Positions 9,567 to 17,925 of a DNA stretch of 50,624 bases are shown piece by piece. Under the pieces are notes generated by a model. That model searched no databases. It saw nothing but the letters and a program-made list of their open reading frames with translations, and was not told where the DNA came from. Within the stretch, counting starts at the first letter, position 1. The number at the start of each line of letters is the position of its first letter. The position numbers were made by a program, and so were the translations under genes. Source of the stretch: Verrucomicrobiota bacterium (lineage in GTDB: Bacteria > Verrucomicrobiota > Verrucomicrobiia > Limisphaerales > JACPZS01); assembly GCA_016195385.1 (NCBI GenBank), contig JACPZS010000212.1, positions 1 through 50,624 on the forward strand, read 5' to 3'.

Positions 9567-10091
9567 TCAGACTTTTTCCAGTTCAAAGTAGAGACCATCG
9601 TACATGTTCCAAAAAAAATAGCGCAGATAATTTCGCAAAGGCAGCATGTTTCTCAACTTGTGCATCCATGTTGTGTCGTGCGTGTAAAGGCGTGCCTCTC
9701 GAAGTTTGAACCTGGCTTGGGTGTAGAAATTACATGGATGGCCGTCGCAAAAATAATCCATGCTTCGTTCGGTAAAGTAGTGCCGATGGGTTGGATCTTG
9801 TAGTGCCCAGTCTGTCTTGCCGTACGGCACATTAATCTTAAGCACACCACCGATCTGCAAAACGCGGTGTATCTCCTCCATGATGCGCGGTACGTCCTCC
9901 AGATGCTCGAGGACATTGTCGAAGACAATCTCCTCGGCGCAGTCGGCTTCCAATGGATAGGGCGGCCGGTTAAAATCAAAGTATTTATCAGCCTTAACTT
10001 CCGGGACAATATCGCAATTGATCCAGCCCGGAAAATATTTTCGACCGCAACCCATGTTTATTTTGCAACCCATGTTTATTTTAAATGCCAT
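9567..10091 (-). CDS. Small SAM-dependent methyltransferase with duplicated N-terminus
   Basis: A 174-aa class I methyltransferase. The SAM-binding loop KINMGCGRKYFPGWINCDI is immediately N-terminal, followed by EEIVFDNVLEHLEDVPRIMEEIHRVL and GGVLKINVPY. The type is frequent in glycan loci. The protein starts MAFKINMGCKINMGCG because an 18-bp unit is perfectly duplicated at the 5' end (10047-10082), adding six residues directly before motif I. The second ATG (10073) could serve as an alternative start and would drop half of the duplication. It lies 33 bp after the transketolase C-subunit gene and is probably in the same transcript. Confidence 0.85.
   Translation of the reverse strand: MAFKINMGCKINMGCGRKYFPGWINCDIVPEVKADKYFDFNRPPYPLEADCAEEIVFDNVLEHLEDVPRIMEEIHRVLQIGGVLKINVPYGKTDWALQDPTHRHYFTERSMDYFCDGHPCNFYTQARFKLREARLYTHDTTWMHKLRNMLPLRNYLRYFFWNMYDGLYFELEKV
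10047..10082. repeat. 18-bp perfect tandem duplication inside a start region
   Basis: Two identical adjacent copies of GCAACCCATGTTTATTTT (plus-strand reading) at 10047-10064 and 10065-10082, at the 5' end of the small methyltransferase gene. The unit is a multiple of three, so it stays in frame and adds the residues KINMGC. The absence of any mismatch suggests a recent slippage event. Confidence 0.95.
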
Positions 10092-10124
10092 AACTTTGGT
10101 TTATCAGCATGCCTCAACGTTAGC

Positions 10125-11045
10125 TTAAGCGCGCTCGGCCGCATTGCCAGCAGACAGGGCGATATTCGCAACAGCCTGAACCGTGAGGCCATAGCGCTGG
10201 CGCAGATATTCCTGCGAGCCGACCAACGACGATTCAGTTTCCGGCAAGGCCAACACATTGAGGAAAACAGTCTCCGGCTTTAGCGCTCTCAATGAATCTC
10301 CAAAGCCTCCGGCCGCGATGTGCTCTTCCAGCGTAATCAATTGTCGATGACGCCAGAGAGGTTTGAAGAAATTGGTGTCCGTTGGCTTAAGCAGCGGACA
10401 AGAATAAACCGCCACTTCTAAATCGTGCTCACGCTTGAGCGTTTCAGCCGCGCGCAGCGCAACGGCCAGGACGGATCCCGTCGCAACCAACGCAACTGAC
10501 GATTCCGCAGTGCGAACCGCCAGGGGGCCGCGCCTGATTCCACGCACGTCATGCAGAGATTTTTCTCCAGCTTTGCCGAGACGCAAATACGCCGGGCCGG
10601 TGTGGCTCGACAGGAATTGCACGCACTCGTTTGTCTCGCCGGGGTCGGCGGGCGAAAGCACCGTCAGGTTCGGCAGCGTCCGCATGACGGCGAGATCCTG
10701 CACGGCGTGATGCGAGTAGCCCATGTTGCCGTAGGCGAGTCCGCCGCCGACGGCCGTCGCGGTCACGGGCAATTGGTGATAACAGATGTCGTTGCGAATT
10801 TGTTCCACACACCGGAGCGTCGGGAAATTCCCGATGGAATAGGTGAAAACCTGAAATCCTTCCGATGCTAGGCCCGCCGCGACGCCCGTCATGTTTTGTT
10901 CGGCCACGCCGGCGTTGAGAAAGCGATCCGGAAATTCCTTCGCGAACGGTTCGACGACGGTGAAACCCAAGTCGCCGACCACCAAAAATAATTTGGGATT
11001 CAGCCGCGCCTGGCGGATCAACTCCTGAATGAACGCGGTTCTCAT
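10125..11045 (-). CDS. Transketolase-like C-terminal subunit
   Basis: A 306-aa protein matching the pyrimidine-binding and C-terminal domains of transketolase; it forms the active TPP enzyme with the N-terminal subunit encoded just upstream. Seen: FLVVGDLGFTVVEPF, FLNAGVAEQNMTGVAAGLA with the conserved Glu that activates the TPP aminopyrimidine, the GNMGYSHHAVQDLAVMR loop, and a C-terminal ITLEEHIAAGGFGDSL segment. The start is the ATG at 11045; the frame continues upstream but only as overlap with the N subunit, and this ATG overlaps that gene's stop by 4 bp, implying translational coupling. Lying inside a CDP-sugar locus, it more probably serves nucleotide-sugar or heptose synthesis than central metabolism. 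Confidence 0.92.
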   Translation of the reverse strand: MRTAFIQELIRQARLNPKLFLVVGDLGFTVVEPFAKEFPDRFLNAGVAEQNMTGVAAGLASEGFQVFTYSIGNFPTLRCVEQIRNDICYHQLPVTATAVGGGLAYGNMGYSHHAVQDLAVMRTLPNLTVLSPADPGETNECVQFLSSHTGPAYLRLGKAGEKSLHDVRGIRRGPLAVRTAESSVALVATGSVLAVALRAAETLKREHDLEVAVYSCPLLKPTDTNFFKPLWRHRQLITLEEHIAAGGFGDSLRALKPETVFLNVLALPETESSLVGSQEYLRQRYGLTVQAVANIALSAGNAAERA

Positions 11046-11854
11046 GGCGCGCAACCGAGTTCGGCCAGGACTTGTTGGAGTTGCGCGGCGTCGGGTGCCT
11101 TGTAATGCCACAAAAGCTGGTTCTCCATGAACCCGACGCCTTTGCCCTTCACGGTGCGCGCGATGAGGCACGACGGTTTACCAGGCTCCCACGGGAGGGC
11201 GGACAGCGCGGCGCGAATCGCATGGTGATCGTGGCCGTCCACTTCGCGCACGGCCCAACGGAACGCGCGAAATTTATCCGCCAGCGGCGCGAGTTCGAGC
11301 ACGTCCGCCACCGAACCAAGGCTTTGAATCTGGTTGTAATCGACGATGGCCACGAGGTTGTCGAGCCGATGGTGCGGCGCGAAAAGAATCGCCTCCCAAT
11401 TCGAACCTTCGTCGAGTTCGCCGTCGCTCAACATGACGAACACGCGCCATGCCTGCTGCGTGCGCTTCGCCGCCAGCGCCTTGCCGCAGCCGAACGGCAA
11501 GCCGTGCCCGAGCGAGCCAGTTGAAAATTCAACGCCGGGAACTTTGTGGCTGATGTGTGCCATGAGCCGCGAGCCATCCTGGCCAAAGCTTTCCAATTCC
11601 TTCTCCGGGAAAAATCCGCGCAACGCGAGCGCCGCGTACACCGCCGAGCAACAATGCCCCTTGCTCAAAATGAATCGGTCGCGCTCGGGCCACGCGGGTT
11701 CGGTCGGTCGCAGTTTGAGGATGTCCGTGTAGAGCACGGCCAGCAAGTCGGCCATCGAAAACGCGCCGCCGATGTGCGAGGAGTTCGCGCGGCTGACCAT
11801 CCGCGCCGCGTGCGCGCGAATCGCCGTCGCCATCGCTGTCGAAGCCGCGCTCAC
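11042..11854 (-). CDS. Transketolase-like N-terminal (TPP-binding) subunit
   Basis: A 270-aa protein equal to the first domain of transketolase. Seen: SSHIGGAFSMADLLAVLY, DRFILSKGHCCSAVYAAL with the substrate/TPP histidine, FSTGSLGHGLPFGCGKALA, and the TPP/Mg segment SDGELDEGSNWEA with IVDYNQIQ about twenty residues later. The usual GDG at the start of the TPP motif is SDG here. The start is GTG at 11854, overlapping the TGA of the upstream TylF-type gene by 4 bp; an in-frame ATG lies at 11833. Its partner subunit follows with another 4-bp overlap. Split transketolases occur in archaea and in sugar gene clusters, where they may transfer a two-carbon ketol unit; the substrate here is not known. 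Confidence 0.92.
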   Translation of the reverse strand: MSAASTAMATAIRAHAARMVSRANSSHIGGAFSMADLLAVLYTDILKLRPTEPAWPERDRFILSKGHCCSAVYAALALRGFFPEKELESFGQDGSRLMAHISHKVPGVEFSTGSLGHGLPFGCGKALAAKRTQQAWRVFVMLSDGELDEGSNWEAILFAPHHRLDNLVAIVDYNQIQSLGSVADVLELAPLADKFRAFRWAVREVDGHDHHAIRAALSALPWEPGKPSCLIARTVKGKGVGFMENQLLWHYKAPDAAQLQQVLAELGCAP

Positions 11855-12624
11855 TTCACGAAGTACGAAATGTAGGGATCGAACGGCAGCCGCTTCAATT
11901 CGACGTGCTTCAAGTCGAGCGTTTCCAGGAGGGCGGTGGTTTCGCCGGCGAACTCCGCGCAGTTCAATTCGTCGAATGCCACCACGCCGCCTTTCACGAC
12001 GCGCGGAAGAAAATTTTCCAACGCGACTTTCGTCGGCGCGTAAATGTCGAAGTCGAGATAGATCAAGCTGACGAGCAAATGCGGATGTTCGGCGAGGTAC
12101 TTGGGAATCGTTTGGCAGGCGTCACCCGGCACCAACTCGACTTTCGGGATGTGGCCGAGCGGGCGGTTGTGATCGTGAATGGCCGCGAGTTGGCGCAGTT
12201 CTTCGACGATGGAGTCGTTGGTTTGAAACGCGCCTTTGCGGGAATGCTCGGAAGCGCCGGGCACGAGATCTTTTTCATGCACGCCGGGAAAACCGGTGAA
12301 TGTGTCGAAGCCGATGATACGACGGGTGTGGTTGTAGGGCTCGTGGATCGCCGAGAAATGGAGCCAGCTCATCAGGCCGCCACCGGCGAAGACGCCGCAT
12401 TCCACGATGCTGCCGTTAGCGGGCAGGCTGAGTTTGAAAATCTCGTGCTTCACGAGGAAGCGCGCGACGTCCTGCCGTCGCACATGGCGCGGAAACGTCT
12501 GGAGCCGCTGCGCCAGCGGCACCCGCGAATCGGTGAACGCGGCGCACAAATCATCCATCACGCTGCGCTCCGGCGCGGCGTATTTGTCGAGGTGATGCCC
12601 CAAAGTTTTTAACGCTTCACTCAT
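11851..12624 (-). CDS. TylF/MycF-type (macrocin) sugar O-methyltransferase
   Basis: A 257-aa member of the TylF family, Mg-dependent enzymes that O-methylate deoxysugars. Seen: motif I SIVECGVFAGGGLMSWL (about residues 73-89), IIGFDTFTGFPGVHEKD, the metal/active-site strand LIYLDFDIYAPTKVAL, and GGVVAFDELN. It starts with ATG at 12624, 34 bp after the epimerase gene, and its stop overlaps the transketolase N-subunit start. The context of CDP-sugar genes supports methylation of a hydroxyl on the branched or 6-deoxy sugar, either free as CDP-sugar or already in the glycan. Confidence 0.9.
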   Translation of the reverse strand: MSEALKTLGHHLDKYAAPERSVMDDLCAAFTDSRVPLAQRLQTFPRHVRRQDVARFLVKHEIFKLSLPANGSIVECGVFAGGGLMSWLHFSAIHEPYNHTRRIIGFDTFTGFPGVHEKDLVPGASEHSRKGAFQTNDSIVEELRQLAAIHDHNRPLGHIPKVELVPGDACQTIPKYLAEHPHLLVSLIYLDFDIYAPTKVALENFLPRVVKGGVVAFDELNCAEFAGETTALLETLDLKHVELKRLPFDPYISYFVK

Positions 12625-12658
12625 GAGTTATGTCGATTTTGTTTCGGCTTCGGCTTCG

Positions 12659-13585
12659 TCAGCTTGGTTTTGCCGCGGCGACGGTGGCGCGCAATCCTTC
12701 TTCGAGGCTCGTCGTCGGAAACCACCCCGTTGCCCGCTGGAGTTTGCCGATGTCCGCTTCCAAGTGCATCACTTGGTCTGGGCGATATGGAACCGCGCCA
12801 TACGCCGGTTCCACCGTCGAGCCGGCAATTCTCCGAATCGCTTCGATCAATTCTTTGAGCACGACCGCGTGGCCGGATCCCAAATTGAACACACCCGCTG
12901 TCTCGCCGTTCGCGACGCTCACAAGCGCGCGCGCGGCGTCGGCCACGTAAAGGTAATCCCACAATTGCTCGCATCGGGTCAACTGCGGCGTGCGGCCCTC
13001 GAGAAATTCGCGGATGACGTGCTGAACCAGCCACTGCGGCGCGTCACCGGGCCCGTAGGTGGAGAAAATTCTCAACCACGCGCCGCGCAGGCCGAGCGTT
13101 TCGGCGAGGCCAAGCGCCGCGATACCCGCCGCGAGTTTGCCGCGACCGTACGCCGTCGTGGGCGTTGTCGGAGCGGACTCGTCCAGTCGGCGATTGAGGT
13201 TGCCGTATTCGGCTTGCGAGCCGAGACCGATCCATTGCTGGCAACCGCTCGCATGTGCGAGTTCCACGGACTGGATGGTCAGCGGAACATTTTCGGTAAT
13301 TTGAAAAGCTTCATTGCGCGCACCGCCGAGCACTCCGCGCCAGGCGCAGTGGATAAAAATGTTTGGCTGGCGTTCGCGCAATTTTTCCACGAGCGACGGC
13401 TCGTTGAAATGAGTGAAAACAATCCGCTCGAATCCTGACAAGCCCGCCAGCCGCGTCAGATCAGATGCCGGCCGAAGCAAGACCGTTGTGGGAATGGCTC
13501 GATGCACCAATTCGCGTACGACTGCCGCGCCGATGAAACCGGTCGCGCCGGTGATGACGACGCTACTTGGCACGATGCGGAGCAA
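12659..13585 (-). CDS. NAD(P)-dependent epimerase/reductase (extended SDR)
   Basis: A 308-aa extended short-chain dehydrogenase. The Rossmann motif VVITGATGFIGAAVV is near residue 9, the active site is TAYGRGK (Y-x3-K) near 145, and substrate-binding segments such as DYLYVADAARALVSV and VFNLGSGHAVVLKELI follow. The frame starts with TTG at 13585; a GTG at 13573 (MPSSVVITG) is equally credible. Both overlap the 3' end of the C-methyltransferase gene, so the two are translationally coupled. The likely job is reduction or epimerisation of the 4-keto sugar left by the dehydratase and C-methyltransferase. Confidence 0.88.
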   Translation of the reverse strand: MLRIVPSSVVITGATGFIGAAVVRELVHRAIPTTVLLRPASDLTRLAGLSGFERIVFTHFNEPSLVEKLRERQPNIFIHCAWRGVLGGARNEAFQITENVPLTIQSVELAHASGCQQWIGLGSQAEYGNLNRRLDESAPTTPTTAYGRGKLAAGIAALGLAETLGLRGAWLRIFSTYGPGDAPQWLVQHVIREFLEGRTPQLTRCEQLWDYLYVADAARALVSVANGETAGVFNLGSGHAVVLKELIEAIRRIAGSTVEPAYGAVPYRPDQVMHLEADIGKLQRATGWFPTTSLEEGLRATVAAAKPS

Positions 13586-14828
13586 AATTTCCCGCCAACA
13601 CGTCGAGCAGGGAATGAAACTGATTGGGCTTATAGCCGAACGCCGCGAGGTCGGCTTGGATTTCCTTCATGTAGCCAAAACTGAACACGAGAATTTTGTT
13701 CACGGGCGACTCCTTGAGGGCGGCGAGCCCGACGAGCGGCACGCCGGATTTCGGCACGAGCAGGTTTTCGCGCTTGGGCTTTTTGTCCACGAGGTAGCGC
13801 AGTTTCGGCGCGCTGCGCATCGCGGCCAAGGTCATCACGCCGCGTCCGCCCGCGCCGTAGCCGGCAAGCGACTGGCCGTCGGCGGTGACCTGATCAACAA
13901 ACGCGTCGAGGTTCTGAATGCCGCGCTGAATTTTGTCGCCCTGCTCCTGATAAAACGAAAGTTCGTTGAAGCTCGCCGGCGTGGCGGGTTTGGCTTTTGG
14001 GAACCTCTTCGCGAGCGCGGAGTTTTGCGGCGTGGCGACGAAGATGAGGGAGTTCGCGCGGCGATCCGCTTCCGGTACGAGGTCGAAATCGATGACGGTG
14101 AGATCTTCGCGCGCCGCGAGCGCTGCCGCCGTTGCTGCCGTGAGATAGATGGAGTGCTCGTGCTCGAACAAGCAAAATTCCTGGCGTTCGAGAATTTTCT
14201 CCAAGTCATGGATCTCCACCACGAGCACGCCGGTTTCGGGGTTCAGGATCGAGCGCGCGGCGGCGAGGAATTCCCGGGGCTGCGGCAGATGATCGAACGT
14301 GTACGAAAGCATGACGACGTCGGCGCGCTTGAATTCAGCAGGCAGCCGCTGCACCGACTCCGCGCCGAACAAACCTTGGATGGTCGGGACACCCTGCCCC
14401 TCCGCGACGCGCGTGAGCGTTGAAGACGGCTCGTAGCCGAGCACCGCGCAGCCATGCTCCTTGAACGCAAGGAGCTGGCCGCCATCGCCGGAGCCGACTT
14501 CGAGGACTTTCAGATTTTTGCCGCCGGGAAAATACTTCGCCAGCAGATTGGTCGCGAGGAGCCGCATGAAGCGGCTCGCCGTTTGCGAAGCGCCCACCGA
14601 ATACTGGTAGTCCTCGTAGTAGTCGCCCACATCAACGTCGTGCTGGGTTTGCGCCGTCAAACATTCCTCGCAGACAAACACGTGAATGTCGTGGCGGAAC
14701 TCGGTGCCGAATTTTTCGCGCGCGATGAAATCATCCGTGAACGGCATCTGCGGGAAGTTCAGGAACCGGCGCAGCCGCGAGCCGCCGCACGCGCGGCAGC
14801 GGGAGAGTTGGTGGATTTGAATGCTCAC
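13563..14828 (-). CDS. Sugar C-methyltransferase with N-terminal zinc module
   Basis: A 421-aa three-domain enzyme like NovU/TylC3: a zinc-binding N-terminal domain with C11, C14, C53 and C56 (CRAC and CEEC), a central SAM domain (VLEVGSGDGGQLLAF at about 107-121), and a C-terminal Rossmann-like domain (GYGAGGRGVMTLAAM near 325). Members methylate carbon 3 of nucleotide-linked 4-keto-6-deoxy sugars, which need the neighbouring carbonyl. Here that carbonyl would come from RfbG, encoded directly upstream (55 bp gap). It starts with GTG at 14828 and its end overlaps the epimerase gene. I infer a CDP-3-C-methyl-6-deoxyhexose intermediate. Confidence 0.9.
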   Translation of the reverse strand: MSIQIHQLSRCRACGGSRLRRFLNFPQMPFTDDFIAREKFGTEFRHDIHVFVCEECLTAQTQHDVDVGDYYEDYQYSVGASQTASRFMRLLATNLLAKYFPGGKNLKVLEVGSGDGGQLLAFKEHGCAVLGYEPSSTLTRVAEGQGVPTIQGLFGAESVQRLPAEFKRADVVMLSYTFDHLPQPREFLAAARSILNPETGVLVVEIHDLEKILERQEFCLFEHEHSIYLTAATAAALAAREDLTVIDFDLVPEADRRANSLIFVATPQNSALAKRFPKAKPATPASFNELSFYQEQGDKIQRGIQNLDAFVDQVTADGQSLAGYGAGGRGVMTLAAMRSAPKLRYLVDKKPKRENLLVPKSGVPLVGLAALKESPVNKILVFSFGYMKEIQADLAAFGYKPNQFHSLLDVLAGNFAPHRAK

Positions 14829-14883
14829 GTGAAATGAAAGTGACGGTTGATCTTATCGGAGAGTCATTGAGCAGGGATTTGCT

Positions 14884-16077
14884 TCAAGCGCTTTTCGTCC
14901 ATCGGAGCCCGGCTTCGGCGGCCCTCGCGGAATACTCGGCGATTAGTTGCTGTGTCAATAATCGTGCTGTTGCACCGCTTTTGCTCGCGGGCACCGTCGA
15001 GACTCCGCGATACCATCCGACCGAAGCTTCGACCGTCGTGGAAAAATTCCAGACCGGTTTCCAGCCCAGCAGATGATGCGCTTTGTCGGTTGCGAGATTG
15101 AGCAACGAAGCTTCGTGTACCGCTTTGGGATTCGACTGATCCGCCCACCGACCCGGCCAATGACGCAGAATTTCCTCCACGAGTCTGGCGACGTTGCAGT
15201 TCGATTCGAGCGACGGCCCGAAGTTGAAGGCGGAGCAACAATTTTCAATCCCTGCGGGAGCCAAGCTTGGTTTGCTCAACACGGCACCGAGCCACAAGTA
15301 ACCGCTCAACGGTTCGAGCACATGCTGCCAGGGGCGTGTGGCGTGTTTGTTGCGGACGGCGATCGTCCGGCCCGCCTGAAGCGCGCGGATGCAATCGGGC
15401 ACGATGCGATCCTTCGCCCAATCGCCGCCGCCGATGACGTTGCCGGCGCGCACGCTCGCGAGGCGGACGGGATGATTGGCAAAAAAGGATCGTCGATACG
15501 CGGCGATGGCGATCTCCGCCGCGGCCTTGCTCGAACTGTAGGGATCATGGCCGCCGAGCGGATCGTTTTCGCGGTAGCCGTAAAGCCACTCGCGGTTTTC
15601 GTAACACTTGTCGGTTGTGACGAGAATTGCCGCGCAGGGATTTTTCAAACCGCGCAGTGCCTCCAGCAAATGCACGGTGCCCATCACGTTGGTCGCATAC
15701 GTCTCGACCGGTTGCTCGTATGAGAGCCGCACGAGCGATTGAGCGGCGAGATGGAAGACGAAGTCCGGTTTCGCTGTGGCAACGGCGCGGCCTAGAATTT
15801 TTGCGTCGCGAATGTCGCCTTCGATGTGTTTGACGCGCCGCGCCAGTTCGAGTTGCTCAAACAGCGCGGGCTTGGTGTTGGGCGGCAAACTGAAACCGGT
15901 AACCTTCGCGCCGAGCGCCAGCAGCCATTCGCAGAGCCACGCGCCTTTGAAGCCCGTGTGCCCGGTGACGAAAACTTTTTTGCCGACGAACGCGCCACCG
16001 AAAGTTTCGCGGGGCCGCTTGGCGTCGCCGGGATTGGGAATACTGGGCATGACTTTGGGCTTCACCAGACTTTCCAT
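14884..16077 (-). CDS. rfbG: CDP-glucose 4,6-dehydratase
   Basis: Extended SDR converting CDP-D-glucose to CDP-4-keto-6-deoxyglucose. Seen: KVFVTGHTGFKGAWLCEWL (NAD binding), FHLAAQSLVRLSYEQPVET, VTTDKCYENREW with the family T-D-K motif, GGHDPYSSSKAAAEIA with catalytic Y-x3-K, and NVIGGGDWAKDRIVPD; the pattern is that of RfbG rather than RmlB. The ATG at 16077 (about 397 aa) is preferred: it overlaps the end of rfbF by 16 bp. Other in-frame ATGs are at 16098 and 16050. Directly downstream of rfbF, it forms the first committed pair of the CDP-deoxysugar pathway. Confidence 0.94.
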   Translation of the reverse strand: MESLVKPKVMPSIPNPGDAKRPRETFGGAFVGKKVFVTGHTGFKGAWLCEWLLALGAKVTGFSLPPNTKPALFEQLELARRVKHIEGDIRDAKILGRAVATAKPDFVFHLAAQSLVRLSYEQPVETYATNVMGTVHLLEALRGLKNPCAAILVTTDKCYENREWLYGYRENDPLGGHDPYSSSKAAAEIAIAAYRRSFFANHPVRLASVRAGNVIGGGDWAKDRIVPDCIRALQAGRTIAVRNKHATRPWQHVLEPLSGYLWLGAVLSKPSLAPAGIENCCSAFNFGPSLESNCNVARLVEEILRHWPGRWADQSNPKAVHEASLLNLATDKAHHLLGWKPVWNFSTTVEASVGWYRGVSTVPASKSGATARLLTQQLIAEYSARAAEAGLRWTKSA

Positions 16078-16844
16078 GGCGCTTTGCCTTCGGCCCAAAC
16101 GCGATTCAAATACTGCGTCTCCTGGTAAGTATCCATCGGCTGCCAGAAACCTTCGTGGCGAAAGGAATGCAGTTGGCCATCGCGGACGAGGCTGGCAATC
16201 GGCTCGCGCTCAAGCATCACGGTCGGATCGTCACTCAGGTAGTTAAACAGCTTGTGATCGCAAACCATGTAACCGCCATTCACGTACGCGTCCTCCATTT
16301 GCGGCTTTTCGTTGAACGTGTGAATCGCGCCCGCGTCGTCAATCATCAGCGAGCCGAATCGCCCGGCCGGATGGACGGCGGAAACGGTGCAGACTTTTTT
16401 GACCTGCTCGTGCTCGCGAATGCTGGCGTTGATGTCAATCGTCGAAAGCCCGTCGCCGTACGTCAGGAGAAAAGGTTCGCCAGCGGGAATGTAGCGCTGG
16501 ACGAGTTTGATTCGATAAGCAGTCATCGAATCGAGGCCGGTGTCGGCGAGAGTGACCGTCCAATCCTCCTCCTCGTGGCGGCTGTGAAATTGGAGCTTGG
16601 GGTGGCGGCCCAGCGAGAGCGAAATGTCGCACGTGTTCCACATGTAGTTGCGGAAATAGTCTTTGATCATCTCGCCCTTGTAGCCGAGGCAGAGGATGAA
16701 CTCCTTGTGGCCGAAGTGCGCGTAGTATTTCATGATATGCCAGAGGATGGGCTGCCGGCCAATCGGCACCATCGGCTTGGGGCGGAACTCGGTTTCCTCG
16801 CGCAGGCGCGTGCCCCGGCCACCGCACAAAATCACGACTTTCAT
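16062..16844 (-). CDS. rfbF: Glucose-1-phosphate cytidylyltransferase
   Basis: A 260-aa nucleotidyltransferase making CDP-glucose from CTP and glucose-1-phosphate. Seen: MKVVILCGGRGTRLREET with the pyrophosphorylase signature, RPKPMVPIGRQPILWHIMKYY, the long FGHKEFILCLGYKGEMIKDYF stretch typical of RfbF, TYGDGLSTIDI (metal-binding Asp) and FWQPMDTYQETQYLNRVW at the C-terminus. Length is as usual for the family. The gene ends inside the start region of rfbG, a standard arrangement. Confidence 0.95.
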   Translation of the reverse strand: MKVVILCGGRGTRLREETEFRPKPMVPIGRQPILWHIMKYYAHFGHKEFILCLGYKGEMIKDYFRNYMWNTCDISLSLGRHPKLQFHSRHEEEDWTVTLADTGLDSMTAYRIKLVQRYIPAGEPFLLTYGDGLSTIDINASIREHEQVKKVCTVSAVHPAGRFGSLMIDDAGAIHTFNEKPQMEDAYVNGGYMVCDHKLFNYLSDDPTVMLEREPIASLVRDGQLHSFRHEGFWQPMDTYQETQYLNRVWAEGKAPWKVW

Positions 16845-16926
16845 TGCGCGTCACTGTGCGAAAGCCCGTTGCCGCAAGGCAAGGCCAAAGTCGCCATTGG
16901 CCGCTGGCTTCGCGAGGAATCACAAA

Positions 16927-17832
16927 TTAGCTGCGCGTCCGGCGGAAGAGCCGCTTGAAAAACCAGATGTACGCCTCCGGCTGCTTCAGCGCCGGTAGAT
17001 TATTCCAAACAAATTTGAATGGATTTGTACGGATGCGTCGGAATAAATCACCGCGCACGTATTCGAGCACCGCATCAGGATCCAGCTCCGGCAACTGCAA
17101 TTTCTCCCGCAACCATTGCAGATACTCGTGCCAGCTTTTTTCCAAATTCGTGGGCCAGACGCCATCCACGGCGGCCGCGCGCCGTTTGCGAATCGTGACG
17201 GCGGGAAATTCAGGCAACAGGACCGCACCGCCCTTTTCGATCACCGGTTTTACCATCGCATAGATATGCGAGTAATTCGTGTGGAGCATCGACTCCGCGT
17301 ATTCGGCGTCGAAGCAATCGGCTCGAAAAATGTTCGATGTGACGAGCGTGTGCTGAATCAAAATGTGCGGATTGACCCGCGCGCACGCCGCTGCGTAATC
17401 CCGGAAACTCTCAAAGCGGGCGGGGCGCGACAGACGCGCGTCATAACCCGTGTCGAGGTTCACCATCAACGCCAGATTCGGCTCCTTCAATGCCTCCAAA
17501 ATTCGGCCCAGCGCCCCCGGCTCGATGATGTCATCGTCGCCGGCCACCCACACGAATCTCCCATTGGCTAGCCGAGTGCATTGAATGACGTTCCGATCGC
17601 CGCCGATGTTCTCCGCGTTGCGCGAATAGACGAGATGCGGCAGCCGCCCGGCAAACGACTTGACCAATTCGGGAGTGTCGTCGGTCGAAGCGTTGTCCGA
17701 GACGTAGATCCTAAGTGTATCCGGCGTAATATCTCTTTCACAGATCTGGCCTTCTAGCGTGGCCAACATATCGCGCAGGTACGGCGACCGATTACGCGTC
17801 GGGATGCAATAAGAAAGTAATTCAGAGCACAC
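16927..17832 (-). CDS. Family 2 glycosyltransferase
   Basis: A 301-aa GT-A fold enzyme. The N-terminal LSYCIPTRNRSPYLRDML and YVSDNASTDDTPELV are the nucleotide-sugar binding elements of GT2; the DXD-type motif is VAGDDDIIEPGALGRIL near residue 100. No membrane segment; cytoplasmic or peripheral. It starts with GTG at 17832 and is separated from rfbF by an 82-bp gap in which I see nothing. It probably adds one sugar of the surface glycan; donor and acceptor are unknown. Confidence 0.88.
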   Translation of the reverse strand: MCSELLSYCIPTRNRSPYLRDMLATLEGQICERDITPDTLRIYVSDNASTDDTPELVKSFAGRLPHLVYSRNAENIGGDRNVIQCTRLANGRFVWVAGDDDIIEPGALGRILEALKEPNLALMVNLDTGYDARLSRPARFESFRDYAAACARVNPHILIQHTLVTSNIFRADCFDAEYAESMLHTNYSHIYAMVKPVIEKGGAVLLPEFPAVTIRKRRAAAVDGVWPTNLEKSWHEYLQWLREKLQLPELDPDAVLEYVRGDLFRRIRTNPFKFVWNNLPALKQPEAYIWFFKRLFRRTRS

Positions 17833-17925
17833 GTCTTTAATGCAACTCTTTTGAATCGTCCGTCTTTGACAATGAAGTGAGCAAGAGTTCCAAAAATCCT
17901 GTCAAGTGAACGGAGCTTCCATGAC

